From an uncultured Prevotella sp. (lineage in GTDB: Bacteria; Bacteroidota; Bacteroidia; Bacteroidales; Bacteroidaceae), in NCBI GenBank assembly GCA_947170725.1, contig CAMVUM010000004.1:1-64000 (forward strand): a stretch of DNA of 64,000 nt. The letters are read 5' to 3'. Position 1 is the stretch's first letter. Every line of letters begins with the position of its first letter. Of this stretch, positions 38,713 through 49,091 are shown one piece after another. The translations under genes were made by a program, and so were the position numbers. The notes below the pieces were generated by a model. It did no database searches and had not been told where the DNA came from. It saw only the letters and a list, made by a program, of their open reading frames with translations.

Positions 38713-39021
38713 ATGGTACCAGTAGAATGTTATTTCGTGCTTAGCGCACTGTTGTTCTTCATCGGCGTGTTCGGTTTCGTCACCCGCCGCAACCTGATAG
38801 CCATGCTCATCTCCATCGAGCTTGTGCTCAATGCCGTTGATCTCAATTTCGCTGCATTCAACCGTCTGTTGTTCCCTGGAGAGTTCGAGGGCTTTTTCAT
38901 GACCTTGTTCTCCATCGGAGTGAGCGCGGCGGAAAGTGCGGTGGCTATCGCGATTATTATCAATGTTTACCGTAACTTCAACAGCGACCAGGTGAACAGT
39001 ATTGAAAACATGAAATTTTAA
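38713..39021 (+). CDS. nuoK: NADH-quinone oxidoreductase subunit K
   Basis: LIAMLISIELVLNAVDLNFAAF ... AAESAVAIAIIINVYR. Confidence 0.95.
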   Translation: MVPVECYFVLSALLFFIGVFGFVTRRNLIAMLISIELVLNAVDLNFAAFNRLLFPGEFEGFFMTLFSIGVSAAESAVAIAIIINVYRNFNSDQVNSIENMKF

Positions 39022-39029
39022 TGTGAGTT

Positions 39030-41021
39030 ATGGATTATAGTTTTGTATTTCTAATACTTCTTCTGCCGCTGCTCTCTTTCCTTGTATTGGGACTGACCGG
39101 CATGAAGATGCCGCATAAGACAGCCGGACTCATCGGTACCACATCATTGGGTATTGTGACCGTTTTGTCTTATTATACCGCTTTCTGTTATTTTACGGCA
39201 GAGCGTGGGACTGACGGAGCGTTTGCGACATTGGTTCCCTACAACTTCACATGGTTGCCGCTCGGAGCTCTCAACTTCGACCTCGGTATCATGCTCGATC
39301 CCATCTCCGTGATGATGCTTATCGTGATAAGCACAGTCAGCCTGATGGTACATATCTATTCATTCGGCTATATGCACGGCGAAAAAGGTTTCCAGCGCTA
39401 CTATGCTTATCTGAGCCTTTTCACGATGTCTATGCTCGGACTTGTTGTTGCCACGAACATCTTCCAGATGTATCTGTTCTGGGAGCTTGTGGGTGTGAGC
39501 TCATATCTGCTCATCGGTTTCTACTATCCGCTTCAGGCCGCTGTATCTGCTTCAAAGAAGGCGTTCATCGTCACACGCTTTGCTGATATGTTCTTCCTTA
39601 TCGGTATCCTTATCTTCGGTTACTATACAGGTTCGTTCAGCTTCTCGTTTGCCGGTGATGTAGTTATGGGCGACGGAACGGCTCCGTTTATCCCCGTTGA
39701 CGTCATGAAGGCTGTTGCCGCAGGCGGATTCATCCTGCCCACGGCTCTCGTGCTGATGTTCATAGGTGGTGCCGGTAAGAGCGCCATGTTCCCGTTGCAT
39801 ATCTGGCTGCCCGACGCCATGGAAGGCCCGACACCTGTCAGTGCCCTTATCCATGCCGCAACGATGGTTGTTGCCGGTGTGTTCCAGATTGCACGTCTGT
39901 TCCCTCTGTGGGTTGAGTATGCTCCCGGCCAGATGAGTATTGTTGTCTGGGTCGGCGTGTTCACCGCTTTCTATGCCGCTGCCGTTGCCTGTGCGCAGAG
40001 CGACATCAAGCGCGTGCTCGCTTTCTCCACTATTTCCCAGATTGCCTTCATGATGGTTGCGCTTGGCGTCTGTCTGCCCGGCCATCACGGTGAGGTTCTC
40101 GACAATCACGCACAGCTCGGCTATATGGCATCCATGTTCCACCTGTTCACACACGCCATGTTCAAGGCTTGTCTGTTCCTCGGTGCCGGATGTATCATCC
40201 ATGCCGTTCATTCTAACGAGATGTCAACTATGGGCGGGCTCCGCAAGTATATGCCCATCACGCATATCACATTCCTCATCTCTTGTCTTGCCATTGCCGG
40301 TATTCCGTTCTTCTCCGGTTTCAGCTCCAAGGACGAGATTATCACCGCATGCTTTGCCTACAGTCCTGTTGTCGGTTGGATCATGACCGGTGTGGCCGCC
40401 ATGACCGCCTTCTACATGTTCCGTCTTTACTACGGGATATTCTGGGGAACGGAGAACAAGGAACTTCATGCCCATCACACACCCCACGAGGCTCCGCTCA
40501 ACATGACTTTGCCACTCATCGTGCTTTGTGTGATTACCGTAGGTGTCGGTGTTTACACGACAATAGCCGGTTTCGCAGGGTGGGGTGGCAGCTTCGGCAG
40601 TTTCGTTACGGCATCCGGCGCAGAGTATAATATCCACTTCGATGTTCAGGTGGCTGCGACGAGCACCGTCATCGCCATCATCAGCATTGCTCTTGCCACC
40701 TATATATATAAAGGTGAGAAGCAGCCTGTCGCCGACAAGCTCTACAGCATGTTCCCAAAACTCCATCGTGCCGCCTACAAGCGCTTCTATATGGACGAGG
40801 TCTACATGTTCGTTACGCATAAGATTATCTTCCGCTGTGTCAGCACACCTATCGCATGGTTCGACCGTCATGTAATCGACGGAACGTTCGACTTCCTTGC
40901 CTGGGGAGCCAACGAGGCCGGAGAGACCATCCGTCCGTGGCAGAGTGGCGACGTGCGCAAGTATGCCGTATGGTTCATTACGGGCACTGTAGCCTTAACA
41001 TTAGTATTACTTTGCATATAA
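39030..41021 (+). CDS. nuoL: NADH-quinone oxidoreductase subunit L
   Basis: FWELVGVSSYLLIGFYY, MFPLHIWLPDAMEGPTPVSALIHAATMVVAGVF. Confidence 0.96.
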   Translation: MDYSFVFLILLLPLLSFLVLGLTGMKMPHKTAGLIGTTSLGIVTVLSYYTAFCYFTAERGTDGAFATLVPYNFTWLPLGALNFDLGIMLDPISVMMLIVISTVSLMVHIYSFGYMHGEKGFQRYYAYLSLFTMSMLGLVVATNIFQMYLFWELVGVSSYLLIGFYYPLQAAVSASKKAFIVTRFADMFFLIGILIFGYYTGSFSFSFAGDVVMGDGTAPFIPVDVMKAVAAGGFILPTALVLMFIGGAGKSAMFPLHIWLPDAMEGPTPVSALIHAATMVVAGVFQIARLFPLWVEYAPGQMSIVVWVGVFTAFYAAAVACAQSDIKRVLAFSTISQIAFMMVALGVCLPGHHGEVLDNHAQLGYMASMFHLFTHAMFKACLFLGAGCIIHAVHSNEMSTMGGLRKYMPITHITFLISCLAIAGIPFFSGFSSKDEIITACFAYSPVVGWIMTGVAAMTAFYMFRLYYGIFWGTENKELHAHHTPHEAPLNMTLPLIVLCVITVGVGVYTTIAGFAGWGGSFGSFVTASGAEYNIHFDVQVAATSTVIAIISIALATYIYKGEKQPVADKLYSMFPKLHRAAYKRFYMDEVYMFVTHKIIFRCVSTPIAWFDRHVIDGTFDFLAWGANEAGETIRPWQSGDVRKYAVWFITGTVALTLVLLCI

Positions 41022-41030
41022 TCAGAAAAG

Positions 41031-42521
41031 ATGAATATATTAAGTCTATTCGTAGTAATCCCCGTCCTGATGTTGCTTGGCCTTTGGGCTGCCCGCAATC
41101 TTAATTGGGTACGGTATGTGATGGTGGCCGGTTCGACAGCCCTGCTGGCCCTGTCAATATGGCTGGTGTTCGCATTCCTTGATATGCGTGCCACTATGCC
41201 TGCCGAGGAATATCCCATGCTGTTCACAGACAGCATACCTTGGTTTGAGCCTTTGAACATAGCCTATTCTGTTGGCGTCGACGGAATTTCCGTTGTCATG
41301 CTGCTTCTTTCGAGTATTATCGTGTTCACCGGAACATTTGCCTCATGGCAGCTCAAGCCGATGACAAAGGAGTATTTCCTGTGGTTCACGTTGCTTTCAA
41401 CCGGTGTTTACGGATTCTTCATCTGCACCGATATGTTCACCATGTTCATGTTCTATGAGGTTGCTCTTATCCCGATGTACCTCCTTATCGGAGTGTGGGG
41501 AAGTGGCAACAAGGAATATGCAGCCATGAAGCTGACGCTGATGCTCATGGGAGGTTCAGCCCTTCTCATCATCGGTATTCTCGGCATCTACTATTTCAGC
41601 GGTGCAACAACGATGAACGTTCAGGAAATAGCCGCTATGCACAACATCCCCGTTGATGTACAGAAGATATTCTTCCCGTTCATTTTCATCGGTTTCGGTG
41701 TACTTGGTGCTCTGTTCCCGTTCCACACATGGTCTCCCGACGGTCATGCTTCGGCTCCTACGGCCGTTTCCATGCTCCATGCCGGTGTGCTTATGAAGCT
41801 CGGTGGTTACGGATGTTTCCGTGTGGCAATGTTCCTGCTGCCTGATGCAGCCCAGGAGTTAGCGTGGGTGTTCCTCATCCTCACAACCATCTCCGTGGTT
41901 TACGGAGCCCTTTCGGCTTGTGTTCAGACAGACTTGAAGTATATCAACGCATATTCTTCAGTGTCTCACTGCGGACTTGTGCTCTTCGCTCTGCTTATGA
42001 TGACTAAGACAGCCTGTACCGGAGCTATTCTCCAGATGCTTTCCCACGGACTTATGACGGCCCTCTTCTTCGCCCTTATCGGTATGATTTACGGTCGCAC
42101 ACACACACGTGACATCCGCAAGTTGGGCGGTCTGATGAAGATAATGCCTTTCCTCAGCGTGGGTTATGTCATTGCCGGTCTTGCCAACCTCGGTCTGCCG
42201 GGTTTCTCCGGTTTCATCGCCGAGATGACCATCTTCGTGGGTTCGTTCGAGAACGCCGACATGTTCCACCGTGTGGCTACGATCATCGCTTGTACGTCAA
42301 TCGTTGTTACGGCTGTGTACATCTTGCGCACGGTAGGTAAGATACTTTTCGGCAATGTTGCCGACCCGCACTATCTTGAGCTTACTGATGCCACTTGGGA
42401 CGAGCGCTTCTCTGTATGCTGCCTCATCTTCTGCGTGGCCGGTCTCGGTTCGTTCCCGTTTTGGGCAAGCAATATCATTACAGATGGCGTGGCACCGATT
42501 CTCAGCGTAATTAACATCTAA
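41031..42521 (+). CDS. nuoM: NADH-quinone oxidoreductase subunit M
   Basis: [50 protein letters not shown]. Confidence 0.96.
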   Translation: MNILSLFVVIPVLMLLGLWAARNLNWVRYVMVAGSTALLALSIWLVFAFLDMRATMPAEEYPMLFTDSIPWFEPLNIAYSVGVDGISVVMLLLSSIIVFTGTFASWQLKPMTKEYFLWFTLLSTGVYGFFICTDMFTMFMFYEVALIPMYLLIGVWGSGNKEYAAMKLTLMLMGGSALLIIGILGIYYFSGATTMNVQEIAAMHNIPVDVQKIFFPFIFIGFGVLGALFPFHTWSPDGHASAPTAVSMLHAGVLMKLGGYGCFRVAMFLLPDAAQELAWVFLILTTISVVYGALSACVQTDLKYINAYSSVSHCGLVLFALLMMTKTACTGAILQMLSHGLMTALFFALIGMIYGRTHTRDIRKLGGLMKIMPFLSVGYVIAGLANLGLPGFSGFIAEMTIFVGSFENADMFHRVATIIACTSIVVTAVYILRTVGKILFGNVADPHYLELTDATWDERFSVCCLIFCVAGLGSFPFWASNIITDGVAPILSVINI

Positions 42522-42537
42522 AAAATTATCAGGAAAA

Positions 42538-43968
42538 ATGGATTACAGTCAATTTTTTAATATGCTGCCGGAGGCCACACTGATGGCTATCCTGGTAATA
42601 GTATTCATTGCTGATTTCGCACTGCATGGCAACGACAAAAAGCACACTGTGCTATATGGACTCACCGGACTGCTCATGCTCGCCCAGATTGCTCCTTGCG
42701 CTCTCGCTGAGCCTACATCCGCTTTCGGAGGTCTCTATGTCACGGGCAATGCTGTCAACGTGATGAAGCTCATTCTCACCGCCGGCACGCTCATTGTGCT
42801 TATAATGGCCCAGCCGTGGCTCAATCGCGATGATGTGAAGAACAAGGCCGGAGAATTCTATATGCTCGTCATTTCGACTCTGCTCGGTATGTACATGATG
42901 ATGTCTTCAGGCCACTTCCTCATGTTCTTCCTCGGTCTTGAGATGGCATCCGTGCCCATGGCATGTCTCGTGGCTTTCGACAAGATGAAGAAGAACTCTG
43001 CCGAGGGTGCCGCCAAGTTCATTCTTACGGCAACATTCTCAAGTGGTGTGATGCTCTACGGCATATCGTTCGTCTACGGAGCCGTGGGAACACTCTATTT
43101 CGATGACGTCGCTGAACATATATCAACTTCTCCCCTCACCATCATGGGACTTGTGTTCTTCTTCAGCGGACTTGGCTTCAAGATTTCTCTCGTGCCGTTC
43201 CACTTCTGGACTGCTGACACATATCAGGGAGCTCCTACAGCCGTTACCGGCTATCTCAGTGTAATCTCAAAGGGAGCCGCAACGCTTACCCTCATGATGA
43301 TACTCTGCAAGGTATTCGCTCCGATGATAGACTATTGGGAGTATCTGCTCTCTATCGTCATCGTGCTCACCATCACCATCGGTAACCTGTTTGCCATACG
43401 TCAGAACGAGCTCAAGCGCTTCATGGCCTTCAGTTCAATCTCTCAGGCCGGTTATATCATGCTTGCAGCCATCGGCGCCAGCACAACCGGTGTAGCCGCA
43501 CTGACATACTACGTGCTTGTCTATGTAGTGGCCAACCTGAGCGTCTTCACTGTAATCAGCGTTGTAGAGCAGAACAATAACGGTATGACACGTATGAGCA
43601 GCTACAACGGACTCTACAAAACCAACCCCAAGCTCGCTTTCCTTATGACGTTAGCTCTGTTCTCCCTCGCCGGTATTCCTCCGTTTGCAGGTATGTTCAG
43701 CAAGTTCTTCGTCTTCATGGCAGCGGCAGAGCAGGGTTCGTTCATGGCATATTTCGTTGTGTTCATAGCCTTGATAAACACGGTAGTCAGTCTTTACTAC
43801 TATCTGTTGATAGTTAAGGCCATGTACATCAACAATGAGGATGCTCCGCTGCCTACGTTCCGTAGCGACTGCAATACCCGTTTGGCCCTTGCCCTCTGTA
43901 CGGCCGGCATCGTGGCTTTCGGTGTGTTCAGCTGCGTATATGAGTGGATTGCAGCCGCAGCCAACTGA
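42538..43968 (+). CDS. nuoN: NADH-quinone oxidoreductase subunit N
   Basis: [30 protein letters not shown], last gene of the cluster. Confidence 0.95.
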   Translation: MDYSQFFNMLPEATLMAILVIVFIADFALHGNDKKHTVLYGLTGLLMLAQIAPCALAEPTSAFGGLYVTGNAVNVMKLILTAGTLIVLIMAQPWLNRDDVKNKAGEFYMLVISTLLGMYMMMSSGHFLMFFLGLEMASVPMACLVAFDKMKKNSAEGAAKFILTATFSSGVMLYGISFVYGAVGTLYFDDVAEHISTSPLTIMGLVFFFSGLGFKISLVPFHFWTADTYQGAPTAVTGYLSVISKGAATLTLMMILCKVFAPMIDYWEYLLSIVIVLTITIGNLFAIRQNELKRFMAFSSISQAGYIMLAAIGASTTGVAALTYYVLVYVVANLSVFTVISVVEQNNNGMTRMSSYNGLYKTNPKLAFLMTLALFSLAGIPPFAGMFSKFFVFMAAAEQGSFMAYFVVFIALINTVVSLYYYLLIVKAMYINNEDAPLPTFRSDCNTRLALALCTAGIVAFGVFSCVYEWIAAAAN

Positions 43969-43997
43969 TAAATCATTTCTGAAATAAACAACGATAC

Positions 43998-44046
43998 AGC
44001 GGGTCATACGGAAATTTCCTTGCGGGAAGCCGTATGCCCCGCTTTT
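43998..44046 (+). terminator. Intrinsic terminator of the nuo operon
   Basis: AGCGGGTCATACGG ... CCGTATGCCCCGCTTTTCTT, 14-bp stem with one mismatch. Confidence 0.85.
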
Positions 44047-44066
44047 CTTATATCTGAGAAAGGCAC

Positions 44067-45608
44067 GTGAGGCGTTCAAATCTGTTCCACACCAACCCAC
44101 TTGTTCCTGTTGCCCTCAGTCTTGTTTTGGGCATATGCGTGGGTAACAGTCTTCTTTTTCATGTAACGACGTCATGTTGGTTTGCCGTCATCTATATACT
44201 GCTTGTCGTATGCTATTTCATCTTTAGGCGTCCGCTGCTTCAGAGTATGTTGCTTAATGTTTCAGTCTTTTGTCTTGGTTGCATGCTTATAAGCAGGGCA
44301 GAAGATACATGTCCGGTTGTTTATCCGGAAGAAGAAACCGACTATGAAGCTGTGGTCGCGAGCGAACCGGAAGAGCGTGGGCGTGTGCTGCGTTTCGACA
44401 TGATAATAACATCCGGTCCATACATTGGCCGTACAGTAAAAGCATCTTTACTTAAAGATACAGTAGCGTGTCGCTATTTAGGCATAATGGTTGGTGATGG
44501 CCTGAAAGTTCGTTCCTTGTTGCGTCCGCCGTCAAATAACCATGGTTCGGATTTTGACTATGTCACATATCTGAAAACAAATGGCATATCCGGTCAGACA
44601 TTCATTTATTACCGTAATTGGGAAAAAGCCTATGTTGACGTCAGCAGCGTGTCTACAGTCAGGCGTGCACGCATAGTCTTTCTCCGTTATCGTCACAAAC
44701 TGTTGGCTCAATATCGTAGTTTGGGACTTGACGGTCAGGAACTTGCAGTCGTTTCAGCCATGACTCTTGCCCATCGGGCAGAACTTTCTCCGGAGTTGCG
44801 CAATGTTTATTCTCTTTCCGGAGTGTCCCATATTCTTGCACTGTCAGGAATGCACCTCAGTGTGATATATTTCCTTCTTTCAATCATTTTTTCCGGTGGC
44901 CGTTTTGGGTTATTACGCGAACTACTGATCATTATACTCATTTGGGCATACGTTTTTATCGTTGGAATGCCGATATCCGTTGTACGTTCTGCCATTATGA
45001 TAAGTGCATTTTCTTTTGCTGCAATTATTGGGCATGACCGTGCCTCTCTGAACATCCTATCACTTGCGGCTTTAATCATACTCATTGTCAATCCGTTCAG
45101 TATTTATGACGTCGGCTTTCAACTGTCGTTCCTTTCAGTGGCTTCAATCCTCGTTCTTTATAAGCCGGTTGTCGGTATCATACCTGTAAGGTTCCGTTTG
45201 AACCATCGCTTTTTCTCCTGGTTTTGGAGCCTCACGGTCATGTCATTTACCGCCCAGCTTGTCACCGCCCCGCTTGTGGCCTATTATTTCGGGACGGTCT
45301 CATTTGTTTTCTTTTTGTCAAACATCGTGGCCATTCCTGCCGTCACCGTCATACTTTATCTGGCTTTGTCGGCGTTAGTTCTTTGTTTTATACCAGCTGT
45401 CCAGCACTTGATTGTCTCACTGCTCATAAAAGTTGTTGTTTGTCTCAATGCCTATCTCTTTTGGCTATCCTCCATGCCCGGTTCCTCTCTTTCCGGCATA
45501 CATATTAATATATTCCAGCTTATAGGCATCTACGTGATAATACTCTCATTGGTGATATTGTGCAAGATATTCTATCGCCGCTATTTCTATACCGTTCTTT
45601 CAATGTAG
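44067..45608 (+). CDS. comEC: ComEC/Rec2-family DNA uptake channel protein
   Basis: SGVSHILALSGMHLSVIYFLLS; DYVTYLKTNGISGQTF; 513 aa with no beta-lactamase-like C-terminal domain. Confidence 0.87.
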   Translation: MRRSNLFHTNPLVPVALSLVLGICVGNSLLFHVTTSCWFAVIYILLVVCYFIFRRPLLQSMLLNVSVFCLGCMLISRAEDTCPVVYPEEETDYEAVVASEPEERGRVLRFDMIITSGPYIGRTVKASLLKDTVACRYLGIMVGDGLKVRSLLRPPSNNHGSDFDYVTYLKTNGISGQTFIYYRNWEKAYVDVSSVSTVRRARIVFLRYRHKLLAQYRSLGLDGQELAVVSAMTLAHRAELSPELRNVYSLSGVSHILALSGMHLSVIYFLLSIIFSGGRFGLLRELLIIILIWAYVFIVGMPISVVRSAIMISAFSFAAIIGHDRASLNILSLAALIILIVNPFSIYDVGFQLSFLSVASILVLYKPVVGIIPVRFRLNHRFFSWFWSLTVMSFTAQLVTAPLVAYYFGTVSFVFFLSNIVAIPAVTVILYLALSALVLCFIPAVQHLIVSLLIKVVVCLNAYLFWLSSMPGSSLSGIHINIFQLIGIYVIILSLVILCKIFYRRYFYTVLSM

Positions 45609-45640
45609 CCGTACATATCCGCCCGAACGAGTATCTTCTG

Positions 45641-46408
45641 TCATCTCATCAGCCTGCGTGTCCGCTTCAGCCACAGGTCTGCCATGCGGCGATGGCCAGC
45701 AGGGGTCGGATGGATGCCGTCCCAAATCCAGTGGGAAACATCGGACTTGCCGATGCACAACCGTGAGAAAAGGGCATTGTAGTCAACGAGCGTGGCGCCA
45801 TAGTCCTCGGCAATCTGCCTGATGCGGTTGCTCATGACACTGACGAGACTGTCACGCAGGTGATAGTTGTCAGCCTTGCCAACCCATCCGGCCTTGGCCA
45901 CAAACGGTGTTCCGAGGACTATGCGCAACTGGTTGTTGGCCGCCAGCGAGCGGTCAAGCAGTGCGCGGTAGCGGCGCTCCCAGCCGTCCATGTCGAAATT
46001 TCCTTCAGGCTGTTCCAAGTAGTAGTGGATGTCGTTAGTCCCTTCGAGCAGCGACAGAACGTCGGGGGCGTTTGCTATGGCATCGTCCTGCCACCTCGCC
46101 TCCAGCCGGCTGATGTCATCACCGCTTATGCCGCGGTTGAGAAAGCTGTATGCCCGTTCCGGATGATGGCTTTCCAGTTCGGCCGCACACATCATCATGT
46201 AGCTATGGCCGTAGAGATGGTTCCAGTCGTCGAGGTCTCTGTCTTTCGTTGCGGCCATGCTTCCGCCGCTGCGGCCCCATCCGCCGTCGGTGACGGAATC
46301 GCCGATAAAGAGCACCCGAAGACTCTGGGCGCGGGCGGGATTATTGAAAAGGATTGCCACTGTCAGCAGGATTACTGTCAGAACACGGTTTGTTGTCGGT
46401 TTTCTCAT
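45641..46408 (-). CDS. SGNH/GDSL hydrolase
   Basis: VLFIGDSVTDGGWG ... GISGDDISRL ... LLEGTNDIHY ... DGIHPTPAGHRRMADLW. Confidence 0.88.
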   Translation of the reverse strand: MRKPTTNRVLTVILLTVAILFNNPARAQSLRVLFIGDSVTDGGWGRSGGSMAATKDRDLDDWNHLYGHSYMMMCAAELESHHPERAYSFLNRGISGDDISRLEARWQDDAIANAPDVLSLLEGTNDIHYYLEQPEGNFDMDGWERRYRALLDRSLAANNQLRIVLGTPFVAKAGWVGKADNYHLRDSLVSVMSNRIRQIAEDYGATLVDYNALFSRLCIGKSDVSHWIWDGIHPTPAGHRRMADLWLKRTRRLMR

Positions 46409-46502
46409 TGTTATCTGGAGTTTTGTTTGTGATATTCAGAAATGGATTTGTGTGCATGAATGTCTGTGACTTACGGATTGTCTATTCTGAATGCGCTCCG
46501 TC

Positions 46503-47405
46503 TCACAGCGAATAGGACATAGAGGTCTGGACGAATGGAGCCGCCTTCCGGTGACAATGGAAATATTCTTTCGTGCCGGTGACGCCGTTCACGCGGCATG
46601 ACATTTTTATTGCCGCACCGGCCTGAACGTCGAGATAAAGATTCTGAATCATCCTTCGGCGGTACTTCAACATCGGGCGGAAAGCTGTTGATGTGAACCT
46701 GCAATAATTCGGCAACCGCTTGTCTTCGGGTGTGAAATAGAACGATTTCACATCAATATCGGCACCCAGACTGAAAATGTCATTTCGCGAAGGAGTATAG
46801 TCGAGGCCCATCATTCCGCCATAGAAATTGACAGTCCAACGGTCGTTAAACCTGTGATGATACATAAATACGAGGAAAGCCGGAATCTTAGATGTTGAGT
46901 TGAGCATGACCAAAGGACCGAGTCCGAAACGTGTTGTCCTGGTGGCGCGCAGCATATACAGTCCCATGACAATTCCCGATATGCGCTGAAACCTGCCGGC
47001 TCCGAATTCGCTGTTGAGCATACCCATTGCCACAATTGGTTTGCCGCCGATTCTGTTCTTGTATGTATATGTCATTCCTACTTGTCCCATAGCATGGAGC
47101 CCGTTGAGAGCAATATCTGATGGAATGTAGTCTTTGGTCAGTTCGTCGGCTTCAAAGTCAATTTCCGTTGATGTATATCTGGCATTTGCCGTGAGAGTGG
47201 AATGGTTGTCGCTTAGCAGTTCATACGAAACCCTTGCTGCAAATCCATTCTCTATATTGCCCCACCCATGCTCGTAAGATGTACTGATGTTTGTTTTCAC
47301 CAATCCATATCCTTCGCGATTGACATTGCTTTCGGATTGTGCTTTGATGTGGACCGGCAGCAATATGATGGAAAATATAAGAGGACGGATATTCATGAAT
47401 GTCAT
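46503..47405 (-). CDS. Probable outer membrane beta-barrel protein
   Basis: Signal peptide (LIFSIILLPVHIKAQ), alternating aromatic beta strands, family uncertain. Confidence 0.5.
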   Translation of the reverse strand: MTFMNIRPLIFSIILLPVHIKAQSESNVNREGYGLVKTNISTSYEHGWGNIENGFAARVSYELLSDNHSTLTANARYTSTEIDFEADELTKDYIPSDIALNGLHAMGQVGMTYTYKNRIGGKPIVAMGMLNSEFGAGRFQRISGIVMGLYMLRATRTTRFGLGPLVMLNSTSKIPAFLVFMYHHRFNDRWTVNFYGGMMGLDYTPSRNDIFSLGADIDVKSFYFTPEDKRLPNYCRFTSTAFRPMLKYRRRMIQNLYLDVQAGAAIKMSCRVNGVTGTKEYFHCHRKAAPFVQTSMSYSL

Positions 47406-47626
47406 TATTGTTCGTTCTTTTTATTTTGCAAAGGTATTAATTTTTTTAGATTCTCTTGCCTCTTCGGGGAATATTTATGGCCTATCATAAAGCCATGAGA
47501 ACAATTAAGAACCATTTGCAGCATGAATTTCAAAACGATATTCATTGGCTAAAGAGGGTTTATCAAAATATTAACATACTTTTGTTATATGTGTATTTTG
47601 ATATCCCTCTCTGTTTGGCCTTAAAA

Positions 47627-48948
47627 CTATCTGGATATGTGTTTCACGCCATTTGTTATGATGAGACTTCTGAGTCCAGAGACTGCCGACAGCGTCTCTG
47701 TATGCGACATGGGAACGCGTTGTCCTGACAGTTTGTATACAGCTGTATTGGTTAGCTGCCGGCCGGCATTGACGTTGCCAATACCCGATGTCCACGGCAG
47801 TATCGTTGCACCGCGAATATTTTTTGCTGTATCAAGAAAGTCATCAAGTCCTACGGTTACATCAGTAACATCAAAGACAAACGTCTGGTCTTCTGCAGCA
47901 ATGAGCTGCCATTGACTGTTTTTGTCGTCGCGCGTATATGATGAAAGTTCCGTATGGTTGGCGCCGCCGTATGCATTGAGATAGTTATAGATATTGGTCG
48001 CCAGCGGATCGCCCATTATCGTATATGTGTCGGCTGTGGTGGTGCTGCTTTCAACCTTGCCCAGTTTGTAGGCGTCAGTGTCCGACGCGGTCCAAAACGA
48101 TTGACCGTTGCCGGCCTTTGCCACAACAAAAGTCTTTGACGACGGGTTGTAGAGATATGTTCGGTCGTTGTCTCCGTCGACAATTAGAGTGAATATCCCC
48201 GTTTCGTCAGTGCCAATGTTCCGTCGGCGGTTACACAAGCATACATGTTGCCTGTCGTGATGTCGGCGGCTTTGAGATAATAATTTCGGCATGAGACATT
48301 GGCTACTCCTGGATTTGCGTCAATGAATGCGGTTATGGCTGCTTGCAGAGCATCAGTTGCAATATCTATTTCCGGCTCATAATAGCTTGACAAGTATGGT
48401 TTTGCCTTGACAAGAGCAATGTTCATAGCCTCTCTGCCGTTTACATAACATTCGTTATTGTAGAGTTGAAGCGCCTCGTTGTACTTTGCCGACAGCCTTG
48501 CCTGAGAGGCATTGACATCTGTGAGGAGAAGTTTATGTGTATCATTTCGTGTCTGGCCGTCGTAGATGTCTACCACAAGTAAAGATTGTCCGGCTGGTAT
48601 GGCTTGTGTGGCAGCGTCATGAAAAGCATATATAGTATTGCCGTCTATGCTTGCCGTTGTCAGCGACGGGCGATGGGGATTGTCGCTACGATAGTCAGGG
48701 TCGACAACAAGCTGTGCATCGGAGCATGTCACTATGATGCGTCCGTCCTTGCTGCTGATATCGAGAAACTGGCTCACGTCAGCATATCGGTTGTTGTTGT
48801 GTATGGTGTGCCGTCTGCCGTCGGTGGTGTATTCCTTTATCATCTTATCCGTGACCAACCATAGGTTTCCTTTGGCATCGCATGTCATGGCATTCACAGG
48901 ATCACCGGAATCTATGCCGGCGTCCGGCACTACTACGAGTTTGCACAA
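47627..48948 (-). pseudogene. Frameshifted secreted beta-propeller/CTD-type protein remnant
   Basis: 48184..48948 ends ...NMYACVTADGTLALTKRGYSL*, while the neighbouring frame continues TDETGIFTLIVDGDNDRTYLYNPSS... to ...VYKLSGQRVPMSHTETLSAVSGLRSLIITNGVKHISR; the first part has no ATG start. Confidence 0.65.
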
Positions 48949-49091
48949 CTGGCTATCAAATCTGAAAAGATAGTGACATTTGCCTCCGCCCTTATTATAT
49001 GAAACAGGAAGAAAGCAATGATGACGCTGCGTACAAATTGTCCTGCGATATGTAGTGCGGACATGTGCATCGGGTTGTTTCGCGTTCTATG

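Noticed and set aside
48184-48260. Programmed -1 frameshift considered for the split gene at 48.2 kb
   Set aside because: No X-XXY-YYZ slippery heptamer in the zero frame and the upstream part also lacks a start; decay or a sequencing error is simpler.
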